The notes under the pieces were generated by a model. The model saw only the letters and a program-made list of their open reading frames with translations. It was not told the origin of the DNA and searched no databases. This document shows positions 37,497 through 46,557 of a DNA stretch of 64,000 nt, piece by piece. The position numbers and the translations under genes are program-made. Location: the NCBI GenBank assembly GCA_002317145.1, contig DCIT01000003.1, positions 24,495-88,494 on the forward strand. Reading direction: 5' to 3'. The first letter of the stretch is position 1. The number at the start of each line of letters is the position of its first letter. Source of the stretch: Caryophanales bacterium UBA1719. Its GTDB lineage: Bacteria; Bacillota_I; Bacilli_A; RFN20; CAG-826.

Positions 37497-39521
37497 ATGA
37501 AGAAAGTATTTAAAAATATCAGATTAATTTATACCTTATTTGCAGCTTTTGAAATAGTTGTCATTGGTATTTTGTTATTGTTATATTTCTTAGATATTGA
37601 TGGAATGCAGAAAGGATTTTCAGGTTTAACTGCATTTATTATTTCGATTATTGTTATTACTGTTAACGTTTTATTTATTGGGTTTACTTTGTTAAGAGTT
37701 TATTACATGAGACAGAGTTCTGATTTACGCGCTGCACAATTAGTAGGTCAAGATGTTCAAGAAGCTTATAACTTCGGTATGATTGGTTTAGTTGTTGTTG
37801 ATGAACATGATGATGTTATTTGGCATAATGATTTGTTTGAAAGCAGAAATATTAAATTATTAGATGAGAATATTTTGACTTGGCATCCTAAATTAAAAGA
37901 ATTAAAAACTGCAGAAGGAAACACACATACAATCAAGATTACTCATAACTCAAAAGAGTATGAAGTTAAATATCTTAAAGATGCAAGATTATACATTTTT
38001 AAAGATATTACTGATTTACAAACTATAACAACATACGCTAGAGATAAAGCGGTAGTTATCGGAGTTATTATGATTGATAACTTCTCTGATATTTCTGATA
38101 CTTCAGATGATAGTAACGATGTTATTTCTAAGATTAGAAATGCCATATTTGATTATGGAAAAGAGCATCGTGTATGTTTAAGAAGATATCGTAATGATGC
38201 TTATTTTGCGGTTTGTGATTTTGCCTCATTAGAATCTATGAGAGCAGATCAATTTTCTATCTTAGAGACTGTTAGACAATTAGGAGCGAAGGAACCAACT
38301 CCTCCAACTTTGTCTGCCGGATTTGCTTATGATTTCCCAGATATTAATAAATTACATGATATGGCGACTGACGCTATTGATATCGCAATGAGTAGAGGTG
38401 GAGACCAAGTCGTTGTTTCTAAATATGGTGAAGATTTAGTCTTCTATGGTGGTAAGACTGAAGCTCTTGAAACACGTAATAAAGTTAAAGTTCGTGTTTT
38501 AGCAAACTCATTAATCGCTACTATTAAGAATGCTAAAAATGTATTTGTATTAGGACACGCTGATGCAGATATGGATGCTATTGGTAGTTGCCTTGGTATC
38601 ATGGCAATCTGTCATTATTTAAAGAAACCAGTAAGCATGGTTTATGATCAAAAGATGATTGAAAAGAAAGCTAGAGGAGCATTCATTAGCACCTTTACAA
38701 AAGAAGAAATTAATAAGATGACTATTCATCCAAAAGATGTTGTTGATGAAGTTAAACCCACAACCTTAGTTATCTTAGTTGACTGCCATAGACCTTCATT
38801 ATCTATGTGTCCTAGACTATTAGAAAAAGCTAGTAAGATAGTTGTTATTGATCACCATAGAAGAAGTGAAGAATTCGTTGAAATGCCAGTATTCTCGTAC
38901 ATTGAACCTAGTGCATCGAGTGCTTCAGAATTAATTAGTGAGCTCATAAATTACGCTACAGTTAATCCCAAGATTGAGATATCTGCAGAGGCAGCAACTA
39001 TTATGCTTTCTGGTATCTATCTAGACTCTAATTTCTTTAAAACAAAGACAACTGGAATTAGAACATTTGAAGCATCAATGTTATTAAAAGAATTTGGTGC
39101 GGATAACTCAAAAGCTGACGACTTCTTAAAAGATGAATTTGAAGAATATACATTGATTACTCAAATAGCTTCAACATTAAAAACTCCACATGTTGGTGTT
39201 GTTTATTGTTGTGCTGGTGAAGATTATAATGTTGAACCTGCGACTTTAGCGAAAGTCGCTAATCAATGTATGCAAATGAAAGGCGTTAATGCAGCTTTTG
39301 TTATTGGTAAGATTAATGATAAAGAAGCAAGAATATCTTGTCGTAGTGATGGAACAATTAATATTCAATTACTAGCTGAGAAGATGGGCGGTGGCGGACA
39401 CTTTACTGCTGCGGCAGTCCCTTGTAAAAATATGTCTGTTAAAGATGCTGAATCAACTTTATTAAATATCTTAGAGTCTTATTTAAAGAAAGCGCAATCA
39501 ACGATAAATAAAGGCAATTAA
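37497..39521 (+). CDS. gdpP: Cyclic-di-AMP phosphodiesterase GdpP
   Basis: GdpP (YybT) hydrolyses c-di-AMP, a regulator of potassium and osmolyte balance. The 674-aa protein has two N-terminal helices (residues 10-31 and 40-66), a PAS-like domain, a degenerate GGDEF domain (about 170-300) and a DHH/DHHA1 domain: GHADADMDAIGS, VDCHRPS, VIDHHRR and GGGHFTAAAV. The order gdpP-rplI-dnaB is conserved in Firmicutes. A promoter lies 15 bases upstream without a Shine-Dalgarno site, so the mRNA leader would be about 8 bases. Confidence 0.96.
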   Translation: MKKVFKNIRLIYTLFAAFEIVVIGILLLLYFLDIDGMQKGFSGLTAFIISIIVITVNVLFIGFTLLRVYYMRQSSDLRAAQLVGQDVQEAYNFGMIGLVVVDEHDDVIWHNDLFESRNIKLLDENILTWHPKLKELKTAEGNTHTIKITHNSKEYEVKYLKDARLYIFKDITDLQTITTYARDKAVVIGVIMIDNFSDISDTSDDSNDVISKIRNAIFDYGKEHRVCLRRYRNDAYFAVCDFASLESMRADQFSILETVRQLGAKEPTPPTLSAGFAYDFPDINKLHDMATDAIDIAMSRGGDQVVVSKYGEDLVFYGGKTEALETRNKVKVRVLANSLIATIKNAKNVFVLGHADADMDAIGSCLGIMAICHYLKKPVSMVYDQKMIEKKARGAFISTFTKEEINKMTIHPKDVVDEVKPTTLVILVDCHRPSLSMCPRLLEKASKIVVIDHHRRSEEFVEMPVFSYIEPSASSASELISELINYATVNPKIEISAEAATIMLSGIYLDSNFFKTKTTGIRTFEASMLLKEFGADNSKADDFLKDEFEEYTLITQIASTLKTPHVGVVYCCAGEDYNVEPATLAKVANQCMQMKGVNAAFVIGKINDKEARISCRSDGTINIQLLAEKMGGGGHFTAAAVPCKNMSVKDAESTLLNILESYLKKAQSTINKGN

Positions 39522-39523
39522 TT

Positions 39524-39973
39524 ATGAAAGTGATACTTCTTCAAGATGTTAAAAATGTAGGTAAGATGGATCAAATAGTTGATGTATCTGATGGATATGC
39601 AACGAACTTTTTGTTACCACGTAAATTAGCGGTTAGACATAATGCTGAATCTCAATCAGCGTTAGATAGAAAGCACGCAAATATTCAAAAACAAATTGAA
39701 GAAGATAAACAAATCGCTATTCAAAATAAAGATAAATTAAATAATATAACTCTAGAGTTTACGGCTAAAGCTGCTCCAGATGGAAGAATGATTGGATCAA
39801 TATCTTATAAACAAATTGAGGATGAATTAAAAAATAAATTTAACATCATCATCGATAAAAGAAAGTTTATTGATAAATATCCAGTTAATGCTTTTGGTAC
39901 AACAAAACTTAAAATTGAATTGTTTAAAGAAGTTGTTGGTGTTGTTAATGTTCATGTAAGTGTAGGAAAGTAG
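39524..39973 (+). CDS. rplI: Large ribosomal subunit protein bL9
   Basis: L9 is the elongated two-domain protein at the base of the L1 stalk. The N-terminal domain (MKVILLQDVKNVGKMDQIVDVSDGYATNFLLPR) is unmistakable over its first 35 residues, followed by a long helix and the C-terminal domain. The 149-aa length is normal. It begins 2 bases after gdpP and ends 1 base before dnaB. Confidence 0.97.
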   Translation: MKVILLQDVKNVGKMDQIVDVSDGYATNFLLPRKLAVRHNAESQSALDRKHANIQKQIEEDKQIAIQNKDKLNNITLEFTAKAAPDGRMIGSISYKQIEDELKNKFNIIIDKRKFIDKYPVNAFGTTKLKIELFKEVVGVVNVHVSVGK

Positions 39974-39974
39974 T

Positions 39975-41519
39975 ATGGCGATAGGGATAGATAAATTACC
40001 AAGAAATATAGAAGCAGAGAAAGCAACTTTAGGAGCGATGATGTGCTCTAGAAGTGCAAAAGATGAAGCGTTATCTAGCATTGGATCTGCTGAACTTTTC
40101 TTTGATAAAAATCATCAAAAAATATTTACTGCTATCTATAATTTAAACTATAAAAATAATAAAGTTGATATTCAAACTGTTACTCAAGAATTAAAGAATA
40201 TGAAGTGTCTTGATGAAGTTGGTGGAGTTGATTATTTATATGAATTAACTCAATCAATGTTATCTGAAGATAATGTCACTGAATATATTGATATTGTTAA
40301 AGAGAATGCGAACTTAAGAAATTTATTATTAGCCTTTGGAGAGATAGAAGCAGAATACTTAAAATCAAATATTGATAGTTTCTCTTCATTTGTCGCTAAT
40401 GCGCAAAAGAAAATTGATAAGATAGCGGAAGAAAGAAAGATTTCTAATTTCTCTTCTAGCTCAGATATTGTTCAACAAGTTACTCATCACATTTTTGATA
40501 TTATCGGTAAACATAGTCAAGATAGATTAACTGGAGTTAATACTGGATTTGATGCATTAAATTACTACACGAACGGATTACAAAATGAAACATTAAATAT
40601 CATTGCTGGCCGTCCTGGATGCGGTAAAACTGCATTAGCATTAAACATTGCTTTAAATGCTGCTAAATCAGGAGTACCTGTTGGAATATTCGAAATGGAA
40701 ATGAGTGCTATTTCTTTATACACTCGTTTAGTTTCTAATATCTCTTCTGTTGTTGGTAAACACATCTCTACTGGAAATATTGATAAGAGCGAAAAGAGTG
40801 CTATTCATGAAGCTTTAGAGACATTATCAACTTTAAAAATATTTGTTGATGAATCAAGTGCATTAACAATTTTAGATTTACAAGCAAAGGCTCGTAAATT
40901 AAAAACTGAAGAACCAAATTTAGGATTATTAATTATTGACCATTTAGGTTTAATTTCACCTGATAGACAAAGCAATAAAAAATATAATTCTCGTCAATTA
41001 GAGATTCAAGAATATACAAGAGTGTTACATGAATTAGCACGTGATTTAAAGATACCTGTTGTTTTACTTTGCCAGCTCAATAGAAAAGTTGAAGATCGTG
41101 GTGAAGGCGGTATTCCTCGTTTAAGTGATTTACGTGAATCTGGTTCTATTGAACAAGACGCTGATATCGTTTTATTACTACATAGAGAAGATTACGGTAA
41201 GAGCGATATAGTTAAAGAGAAAGAACAAGAAGAACAAAAGAAAAACGCAAATACCGGAACTACTGCAGCGAATATGTCAGATGAAAGTAGAAGAAAACTT
41301 GAAAAGCAAATTAAAGAAAAAGCTTTCCGTGATACATTACCAGAAGATAAGAAAAATGCTCCATTTATGGATGTTATTATTGCGAAGAATAGAAACGGTG
41401 AAGCTGATAGATCTTTCCAATTATTATTTGATAAGGAATGTTCTAAATTCCAAGACGTCCCTCGCGATTATTACAATAAAGCACAAGCTCTTATTAATAA
41501 ATATAACGAAGAAGATTAA
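39975..41519 (+). CDS. dnaB: Replicative DNA helicase
   Basis: DnaB (DnaC in Bacillus) unwinds the fork. The N-terminal domain starts PRNIEAEKATLGAMM, Walker A is AGRPGCGKTALALNIA and the conserved LIIDHLGLI, CQLNRKVEDR and SGSIEQDADIVLLLHRE follow. The protein has 514 residues, about 60 more than B. subtilis. Most of the extra lies between HREDYG and IIAKNRNGEA, a Lys/Glu/Gln-rich insert of about 50 residues in the C-terminal ATPase domain. An ATG one base into its stop begins walJ. Confidence 0.96.
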   Translation: MAIGIDKLPRNIEAEKATLGAMMCSRSAKDEALSSIGSAELFFDKNHQKIFTAIYNLNYKNNKVDIQTVTQELKNMKCLDEVGGVDYLYELTQSMLSEDNVTEYIDIVKENANLRNLLLAFGEIEAEYLKSNIDSFSSFVANAQKKIDKIAEERKISNFSSSSDIVQQVTHHIFDIIGKHSQDRLTGVNTGFDALNYYTNGLQNETLNIIAGRPGCGKTALALNIALNAAKSGVPVGIFEMEMSAISLYTRLVSNISSVVGKHISTGNIDKSEKSAIHEALETLSTLKIFVDESSALTILDLQAKARKLKTEEPNLGLLIIDHLGLISPDRQSNKKYNSRQLEIQEYTRVLHELARDLKIPVVLLCQLNRKVEDRGEGGIPRLSDLRESGSIEQDADIVLLLHREDYGKSDIVKEKEQEEQKKNANTGTTAANMSDESRRKLEKQIKEKAFRDTLPEDKKNAPFMDVIIAKNRNGEADRSFQLLFDKECSKFQDVPRDYYNKAQALINKYNEED

Positions 41520-42271
41520 TGAAATATTATTTGTTTTCTAGTGGATCACAAGGAAATGCAACTTTGATTATCGATAAAGATGCTTGTATCTTAATTGATT
41601 TAGGTATCCCAAGAAGACAATTAATTGATCATCTAGCAAACATTAATCTAACGATAGACAAGATAGATTTTATTTTATTAACTCACGAACATTCAGATCA
41701 TATAAAAGGTTTAGATACTATTCATAACATACCTATTTATGGTGGAGAAAACACTTATAAAAGCGATAACTTTAAAACAATAGAACCATATAAAGATTTT
41801 AAATATAAAAGCTTAAATATTGTTCCTATTGAATTATCTCATGATGCTAAAACTCCATTAGGTTTTATTATTAATAACAGCAAAGAAAAACTAGTATTTG
41901 TCACTGATACAGGGTATGTTTCAGAAAAGAATATGAGTTATATGAAGAACGCTGATTACTATATTTTTGAATCTAATCATAATAGAAATATGTTATTAAA
42001 AACTAATCGTCCATTATATGTAAAAGAAAGAATCATGTCTGAATTTGGACATTTATCTAATGAAGATTGTGCGATGTATTTAAATGAACTAATTGGAAAT
42101 AAAACAAAAGAAATTATATTAGCGCATATATCTATGGAAGCTAATACATATGAGCTAGCAAGAGAAACTTGTGTAAAATATTTAAAGAGTAAAATGGTCG
42201 ATGTTGATAAATTATCAATAAGGACTGCAAAACAATTTGAATCTTGTGAAGGAGGATGTTATGAAGATTAA
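41519..42271 (+). CDS. walJ: WalJ/YycJ-type metallo-beta-lactamase hydrolase
   Basis: The 250-aa protein is a metallo-beta-lactamase-fold hydrolase; the zinc motif LLTHEHSDHIKGL is near residue 55, with VTDTGY and a late AHISMEANT histidine. In Firmicutes this family (YycJ/WalJ) is linked to cell-wall and DNA metabolism as a 5'-exonuclease-like enzyme. The walKR genes that usually accompany it are absent here. It shares one base with dnaB (TAATG) and overlaps rlmH by 11 bases. Confidence 0.9.
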   Translation: MKYYLFSSGSQGNATLIIDKDACILIDLGIPRRQLIDHLANINLTIDKIDFILLTHEHSDHIKGLDTIHNIPIYGGENTYKSDNFKTIEPYKDFKYKSLNIVPIELSHDAKTPLGFIINNSKEKLVFVTDTGYVSEKNMSYMKNADYYIFESNHNRNMLLKTNRPLYVKERIMSEFGHLSNEDCAMYLNELIGNKTKEIILAHISMEANTYELARETCVKYLKSKMVDVDKLSIRTAKQFESCEGGCYED

Positions 42272-42716
42272 AGTTATCGCCGTGGGTAAATTAAAGAAAT
42301 CATATTTAACAGACGGCATTAATGATTATCTTGCACGATTAAATCATTATGCAAAGACTGAAATAATCGAAGTAAAAGATGTTGATGACACTCTTCCTAG
42401 AGCAAAAGAAATTGAAGGTGAAAATATTCTTAAACAAATAAAAGATAAAGATCACGTCGTTGCTTTAACATTAAGAGAAGACATGATTGATAGTGAAGAT
42501 TTAGCGAAAAAAATGCAAAAGTATTTAACTAAAGTTGAATCGCTTGTATTTATTATTGGTGGATCTTTAGGCTTATCTGATGATGTTTTAAAAAGAGCGA
42601 ATTATAAATTAACTTTATCTAAATTCACATTCCCTCATCAATTAACAAGATTAATTATCTTAGAACAACTCTATAGAAGTTTTAAAATAATTAATAATGA
42701 GAAGTATCATAAATAG
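42261..42716 (+). CDS. rlmH: 23S rRNA (pseudouridine-1915-N3) methyltransferase
   Basis: RlmH is a SPOUT-class enzyme that methylates pseudouridine 1915 of 23S rRNA. The start MKIKVIAVGKLKKSYL and the knot motif FIIGGSLGLSDDV with FPHQLTRLIILEQLYRSFKI are characteristic. I choose the ATG at 42261, which follows GAAGGAGG, over a codon 24 bases upstream. The 151-aa length is normal. The order walJ-rlmH is common in Firmicutes. Confidence 0.95.
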   Translation: MKIKVIAVGKLKKSYLTDGINDYLARLNHYAKTEIIEVKDVDDTLPRAKEIEGENILKQIKDKDHVVALTLREDMIDSEDLAKKMQKYLTKVESLVFIIGGSLGLSDDVLKRANYKLTLSKFTFPHQLTRLIILEQLYRSFKIINNEKYHK

Positions 42717-42717
42717 T

Positions 42718-43056
42718 ATGGAATACATTGAGTGGAAATCATTTAAACAACATAGAGATTCTAAATCGGATTTATGTCCTGGTTATATTTTAGATGATCA
42801 ATCTCGCTTTATTATGGAGCCTGGTTTTTACACTCAACTTCAAACCTTTAAATCGTTTCATCCAGAACAATTTAATATTGTTCTTAATGCAATTAATGAA
42901 AGAGTTAAGAAAAATAAAAAGGTATTTTTCACTGTAGATGTCGAACATCCATTCATTGAATTAAGTGATTATATTTATTTAGAAATTACTGATATACTTG
43001 ACCCATTGCATATTTTTGTAGAAGATAAATCTAGAGGTAGCGATTATGGCGATTAA
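42718..43056 (+). CDS. Hypothetical protein next to ATP-grasp ligase
   Basis: I do not recognise this 112-aa soluble protein. It starts MEYIEWKSFKQHRDS, has a central helical part rich in charged residues and an acidic end. The ATG at 42718 is one base past the rlmH stop and I prefer it to one 21 bases upstream. It overlaps the ATP-grasp gene by 11 bases, so the two are probably made together. No cysteine cluster, signal or membrane segment is present. Confidence 0.65.
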   Translation: MEYIEWKSFKQHRDSKSDLCPGYILDDQSRFIMEPGFYTQLQTFKSFHPEQFNIVLNAINERVKKNKKVFFTVDVEHPFIELSDYIYLEITDILDPLHIFVEDKSRGSDYGD

Positions 43057-43915
43057 AGGATATTTAGTTCATAACATCACTCAGCACAGTGATAAATTTT
43101 TAACACAATTAAATATTTGGAAAGACGCATTTAAAGAAAATCATATCGATTTAATAGTGATAAATAATTTAATTGCTTTTAATACGATTAAGAATGATAA
43201 AGATGCTAAATTCGTTTTATTCTATGATAAAGATATCGCGTTAATGTATGAGTTATTATCGCTTAACATTCCTTTATTTAATAATGTTGATGCTGTTAGA
43301 TTATGTGATGATAAAGCTTATACGTACGCGTATTTGATAAAGAATAAAATCAGCACTCCAAAAACAATTGTATTACCATTAACATTCTTCAAACATGTCG
43401 ATTCATTTTTTAAAGAAATAAAGGAATTAATTAATATCGAAAATATTAAATATCCATTAATTGTTAAAGAAAGAAGAAGTTCTTTAGGATTAGGAGTTTA
43501 TTTAATTAAATCTGATCAAGAACTATTAAAAGTAATTAAAGAAAAAGGCGATAGAGAATTAATTGTTCAAGAATATATTGGATATGAAGTAGGCACTGAT
43601 TATCGTGTATATTTAATTAATCATCGCCCAAAAATTGTTGTCACGCGCGTAAATAAAAAGGATTATAGAAGTAACGTTGAACTAGGTGGCAAGATGTCAC
43701 TTATCAAAAATCCTGATGAAGAATTATTAAAGATTGCAATGAAAACTTCTTTAGCATTAAAGATGGATTTCGGAGCTATTGATATAGTTAAAGATAAAGA
43801 TAATAAGTATTATGTATTAGAAGCAAATTCTAATGCTCGCACAATGAATCTTGATAAGTTATCTAAGCAATCAATTTCGAAAGAAGTTGTAAAATACATT
43901 ATTGAAAATATCTAA
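43046..43915 (+). CDS. RimK-like ATP-grasp ligase
   Basis: The 289-aa protein has an N-terminal pre-ATP-grasp domain (1-95), the ATP-binding loop YPLIVKERRSSLGLGVYLI, VQEYIGYEVGTDYRVYLI and the RimK-type DYRSNVELGGK, and ends with the metal-binding LEANSNARTMN. RimK-family enzymes join amino acids, often glutamate, to peptides or cofactors. In E. coli RimK adds glutamates to ribosomal protein S6, and rpsF is encoded 6.4 kb upstream here; that link is only suggestive. It ends the walJ-rlmH unit and is followed by a terminator. Confidence 0.85.
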   Translation: MAIKGYLVHNITQHSDKFLTQLNIWKDAFKENHIDLIVINNLIAFNTIKNDKDAKFVLFYDKDIALMYELLSLNIPLFNNVDAVRLCDDKAYTYAYLIKNKISTPKTIVLPLTFFKHVDSFFKEIKELINIENIKYPLIVKERRSSLGLGVYLIKSDQELLKVIKEKGDRELIVQEYIGYEVGTDYRVYLINHRPKIVVTRVNKKDYRSNVELGGKMSLIKNPDEELLKIAMKTSLALKMDFGAIDIVKDKDNKYYVLEANSNARTMNLDKLSKQSISKEVVKYIIENI

Positions 43916-43946
43916 AAAAAATGACTTCTCGCGAAGTCATTTTTAT
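43915..43946. terminator. Bidirectional terminator
   Basis: An 8-bp GC-containing stem (43921-43928 with 43933-43940, loop TCGC) is flanked by A and T runs that extend the pairing on both sides. It serves both the ATP-grasp gene and the convergent gene that ends at 43949. Confidence 0.9.
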
Positions 43947-43948
43947 TT

Positions 43949-45058
43949 TTATTTTTGTGGTGCAGTATATCTAAGCGTACGCATGCTGAGCCACATAACA
44001 CGAACACCGCAGCATAATACGAATAGCATCATTGCTAAACTACTGGATATAAATCCAATTAAAGATAAGATACCTGGAGTTAAGCTTGCATACATTGCAA
44101 TCTTTTCACTGTCCCAGAATGTATAAATTCTAAATGGATTATTTTTACCACGAGTTAATACCCATACCATGAATCCCATGAATATTAATACACCGCCGTT
44201 AATACCTAAAACGATATATGTTGATCTCCAAGTATTGTTATGACGAATATTAATGTATCCTTCATTAAAGAAGCCTTTCCATTTAGTTAATGTTCCAGCT
44301 TGGTGACCCGCTTCATCAAAGAAGTCGTGTAAGATATCTGTTCCAACTTTGGTGTGATCATAATCGAATAACATCGATCCTGTAGTAGTACCAGAACCTT
44401 TTAAATTAAAGTTGGCACCAAAGAATTGATCTTTACTAAATACCATGAATGCATTATTGCGTGCTAATTTAGTATCGATTGAGCCATCATCTTTTCTAGT
44501 CACTCTCATGCATTGATCAGTATTATACGGATTTACGTTACCTGCAATGTAAGTATAGAATTCAGCGAATGTTAAATCTTTATTTGTTTTAACATCGTGA
44601 ACGTTACCATCATAATAGAAAACCTCAAATAATTTAGTTCCTTGATCTTCGTATGTAAATGCAGTGAGTTTATCTAATTGAGCTCTGTGATTATAACCGG
44701 TGATGTTATCAAATGTCGCGCCAACACCAGCAATGTTTTCCCAAGTTCCGTTTTCAAAAACCATTTCATGTTTATTTTTATTTCCATCTTTTTCGATGAT
44801 TTTCATTTTAACTGTTGAACTTTTGTTCATTTCGCCAAAACGATACAAACCATCATCAATGTTATTTGTGGTATTTACCCAGTTTTGTCCTTGAACTTGG
44901 AAACCAGTGATACAAATTGGTAAGCATGCAAGGAATAATGCAACTACAGCAAAAACAACAGGGAAAATGTTATATTTCTTTTCTCTAGTTCTCGCAGCTT
45001 CAACGCAGGCATTATTATTAATTAATGTTTTTAAAAGTAAAATAATATGTTTTTTCAT
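43949..45058 (-). CDS. Hypothetical membrane protein with large external domain
   Basis: I do not recognise this 369-aa protein. A cytoplasmic N-terminus of about 30 residues (basic, EAARTREKKY) leads to a helix near 31-53. An external domain of about 220 residues rich in Asn, Asp and Phe follows, then two helices (about 278-300 and 322-350) and a short basic tail. The layout resembles the DUF1189 type, but I see no diagnostic motif. It has no Shine-Dalgarno site; TATACT lies 9 bases before the ATG. It is divergent from another membrane protein, and the two promoters share the 100-base gap between them. Confidence 0.6.
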   Translation of the reverse strand: MKKHIILLLKTLINNNACVEAARTREKKYNIFPVVFAVVALFLACLPICITGFQVQGQNWVNTTNNIDDGLYRFGEMNKSSTVKMKIIEKDGNKNKHEMVFENGTWENIAGVGATFDNITGYNHRAQLDKLTAFTYEDQGTKLFEVFYYDGNVHDVKTNKDLTFAEFYTYIAGNVNPYNTDQCMRVTRKDDGSIDTKLARNNAFMVFSKDQFFGANFNLKGSGTTTGSMLFDYDHTKVGTDILHDFFDEAGHQAGTLTKWKGFFNEGYINIRHNNTWRSTYIVLGINGGVLIFMGFMVWVLTRGKNNPFRIYTFWDSEKIAMYASLTPGILSLIGFISSSLAMMLFVLCCGVRVMWLSMRTLRYTAPQK

Positions 45059-45067
45059 TGCTTGATA

Positions 45068-45073
45068 AGTATA
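45068..45073 (-). promoter_or_regulatory. -10 box of the 43949-45058 gene
   Basis: TATACT on the minus strand ends 9 bases before the ATG at 45058, so transcription would begin within two or three bases of the start codon. Confidence 0.5.
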
Positions 45074-45143
45074 TTATGAACTAGATTCATAATCAAATAA
45101 TCTTTTTTATTATTTCTTTAGAAATGATAAATTATTTAAAAAT

Positions 45144-45152
45144 TGGTATACT
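45144..45152 (+). promoter_or_regulatory. Extended -10 of the 45159-46190 gene
   Basis: TGGTATACT (TGnTATACT) ends only 6 bases before the ATG at 45159, so transcription should start at or next to the A of the ATG: a leaderless mRNA. Confidence 0.55.
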
Positions 45153-45158
45153 ATTTGC

Positions 45159-46190
45159 ATGGCAAAAACTAAGAAAAAAACTTCAACTGTGAAACAAGAA
45201 CAAGTTGAAAGTAAATACTACGAACAAAAAACTTATGAGACCAAAGAATTAATTTCAATTTTTGGTATTGTAGGATGTTTCTTGATAATCATTGTAGGAT
45301 TATTTACTCCGATGATTAAAGCAAATGGAGCATATTTAACTCCAATTAATTATTTTATTAAAAACGGAATTGATGCAATAACAAAAGCGGGACAAGGGAC
45401 TGGCACTTGGCTTGGAATTGCTCATTATGTATTAGTATTAGGATCGTGGCTTTTAGCGTTTATATCAACTGGTCTTTTATTAGCATTTTGGATACTAAAA
45501 ATAGTTCACTTCTTTAGAGATAGACATTCAACATTTGATTACAAAAAACTAAATAGATGGATGTGTGGATTTATTCTCCCTTATATTTTAGTCGTTTGTT
45601 CAACACTTATTGGATTATTCCCTAACGATATAGAATGCAGAATTGGATATGGCACTATCGTAGTTTTCTTAGGATTAATCGGATTTTTAGTGTTTGATTC
45701 AGTAAATTCAATAGACGAGATAAAAGATAATTTAGGTATATTTGTTGTTGAAAAAGTTTTAACTATTTTTATTATCGCATTACCATTTTGGTATGGTTCG
45801 GTATTTAGTTTTTATGATGGAGACACTTTAATAAATACTTTTAGTCCTTATTGTCTTACTTGGCAGTTGTTTGCTGGAGGCAGCGATTTATTAACTGGAA
45901 ATCCAATATTACTATTAACTGCGATTTTCTTTGTTCATATTTCAATAGTGTTTATTCCTTTAATTGTAAGAGCGATAAATAATACAACAAAAATTATTTT
46001 CTCTTCTATTACGTTTGTAGTTTTAACTATTGGTTTCTTATTAATGCAACTTTACACTAAAAGTGGTAAAAACAACGTCCTATATATTAGCACAACGTTC
46101 TATTTATTATATATAGGCGTCTTAGCAATATTATTCTTAGCAGTTGCCCAAGTTATTCAAAATAGACCAGATAAGATAAAACAAAACTAA
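45159..46190 (+). CDS. Hypothetical polytopic membrane protein
   Basis: I do not recognise this 343-aa protein. A Lys-rich cytoplasmic N-terminus (MAKTKKKTSTVKQEQ) precedes about eight helices spread from residue 32 to 335. Loops are short, with no catalytic motif. It has a near-perfect extended -10 six bases before the ATG and no Shine-Dalgarno site. It is divergently arranged with another membrane protein of unknown function; the pair may be co-regulated. Confidence 0.65.
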   Translation: MAKTKKKTSTVKQEQVESKYYEQKTYETKELISIFGIVGCFLIIIVGLFTPMIKANGAYLTPINYFIKNGIDAITKAGQGTGTWLGIAHYVLVLGSWLLAFISTGLLLAFWILKIVHFFRDRHSTFDYKKLNRWMCGFILPYILVVCSTLIGLFPNDIECRIGYGTIVVFLGLIGFLVFDSVNSIDEIKDNLGIFVVEKVLTIFIIALPFWYGSVFSFYDGDTLINTFSPYCLTWQLFAGGSDLLTGNPILLLTAIFFVHISIVFIPLIVRAINNTTKIIFSSITFVVLTIGFLLMQLYTKSGKNNVLYISTTFYLLYIGVLAILFLAVAQVIQNRPDKIKQN

Positions 46191-46192
46191 TT

Positions 46193-46261
46193 TTGACATT
46201 ATTAATATCTAATGATATTGTTTATAGGCACACTTTCTTTAGATACACATGAGATCTAAGG
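46193..46261 (+). promoter_or_regulatory. rpmE promoter and leader hairpin
   Basis: TTGACA (46193-46198) and TATTGT (46216-46221) are 17 bases apart. The leader folds into an 8-bp stem (46237-46244 with 46254-46261, 9-base loop) directly before the Shine-Dalgarno AGGAGG (46263-46268). An L31 autoregulatory leader is known in Firmicutes; this may be one, but I cannot match its consensus by eye. Confidence 0.55.
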
Positions 46262-46279
46262 CAGGAGGTATATAAGATT

Positions 46280-46495
46280 ATGAAAAAAGGCATTCATCCA
46301 AATTATCAACGTTGCAAAGTCACTTGCGTTTCTTGCGGTGCGACTTTTGAGACTGGTTCAGTTTTAAAAGAAATTAAAGTTGATTCTTGTTCAAATTGTC
46401 ATCCATTCTATACTGGAAAACAAAGATTTGTTCAAGCTGCTGGACGTGTTGATCGCTTCAATAAGAAGTACGGTCTTAAAAACAAAGCTAACTAA
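46280..46495 (+). CDS. rpmE: Large ribosomal subunit protein bL31 (zinc-binding type)
   Basis: The 71-aa protein starts [10 protein letters not shown] and has the family core [20 protein letters not shown]. Cysteines 12, 16, 19, 37 and 40 include CVSC and CSNC, so this is the zinc-carrying (type A, C+) form. The gene stands alone, with its own promoter, leader hairpin and terminator. Confidence 0.96.
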   Translation: MKKGIHPNYQRCKVTCVSCGATFETGSVLKEIKVDSCSNCHPFYTGKQRFVQAAGRVDRFNKKYGLKNKAN

Positions 46496-46518
46496 TAATT
46501 AGCAATTAAATTAATAAT

Positions 46519-46537
46519 AACGGCTTCGGCCGTTTTT
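46519..46537 (+). terminator. rpmE terminator
   Basis: A 6-bp stem AACGGC/GCCGTT with a TTCG tetraloop is followed by T residues. Confidence 0.9.
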
Positions 46538-46557
46538 ATTTATAAAATATAAATAAA

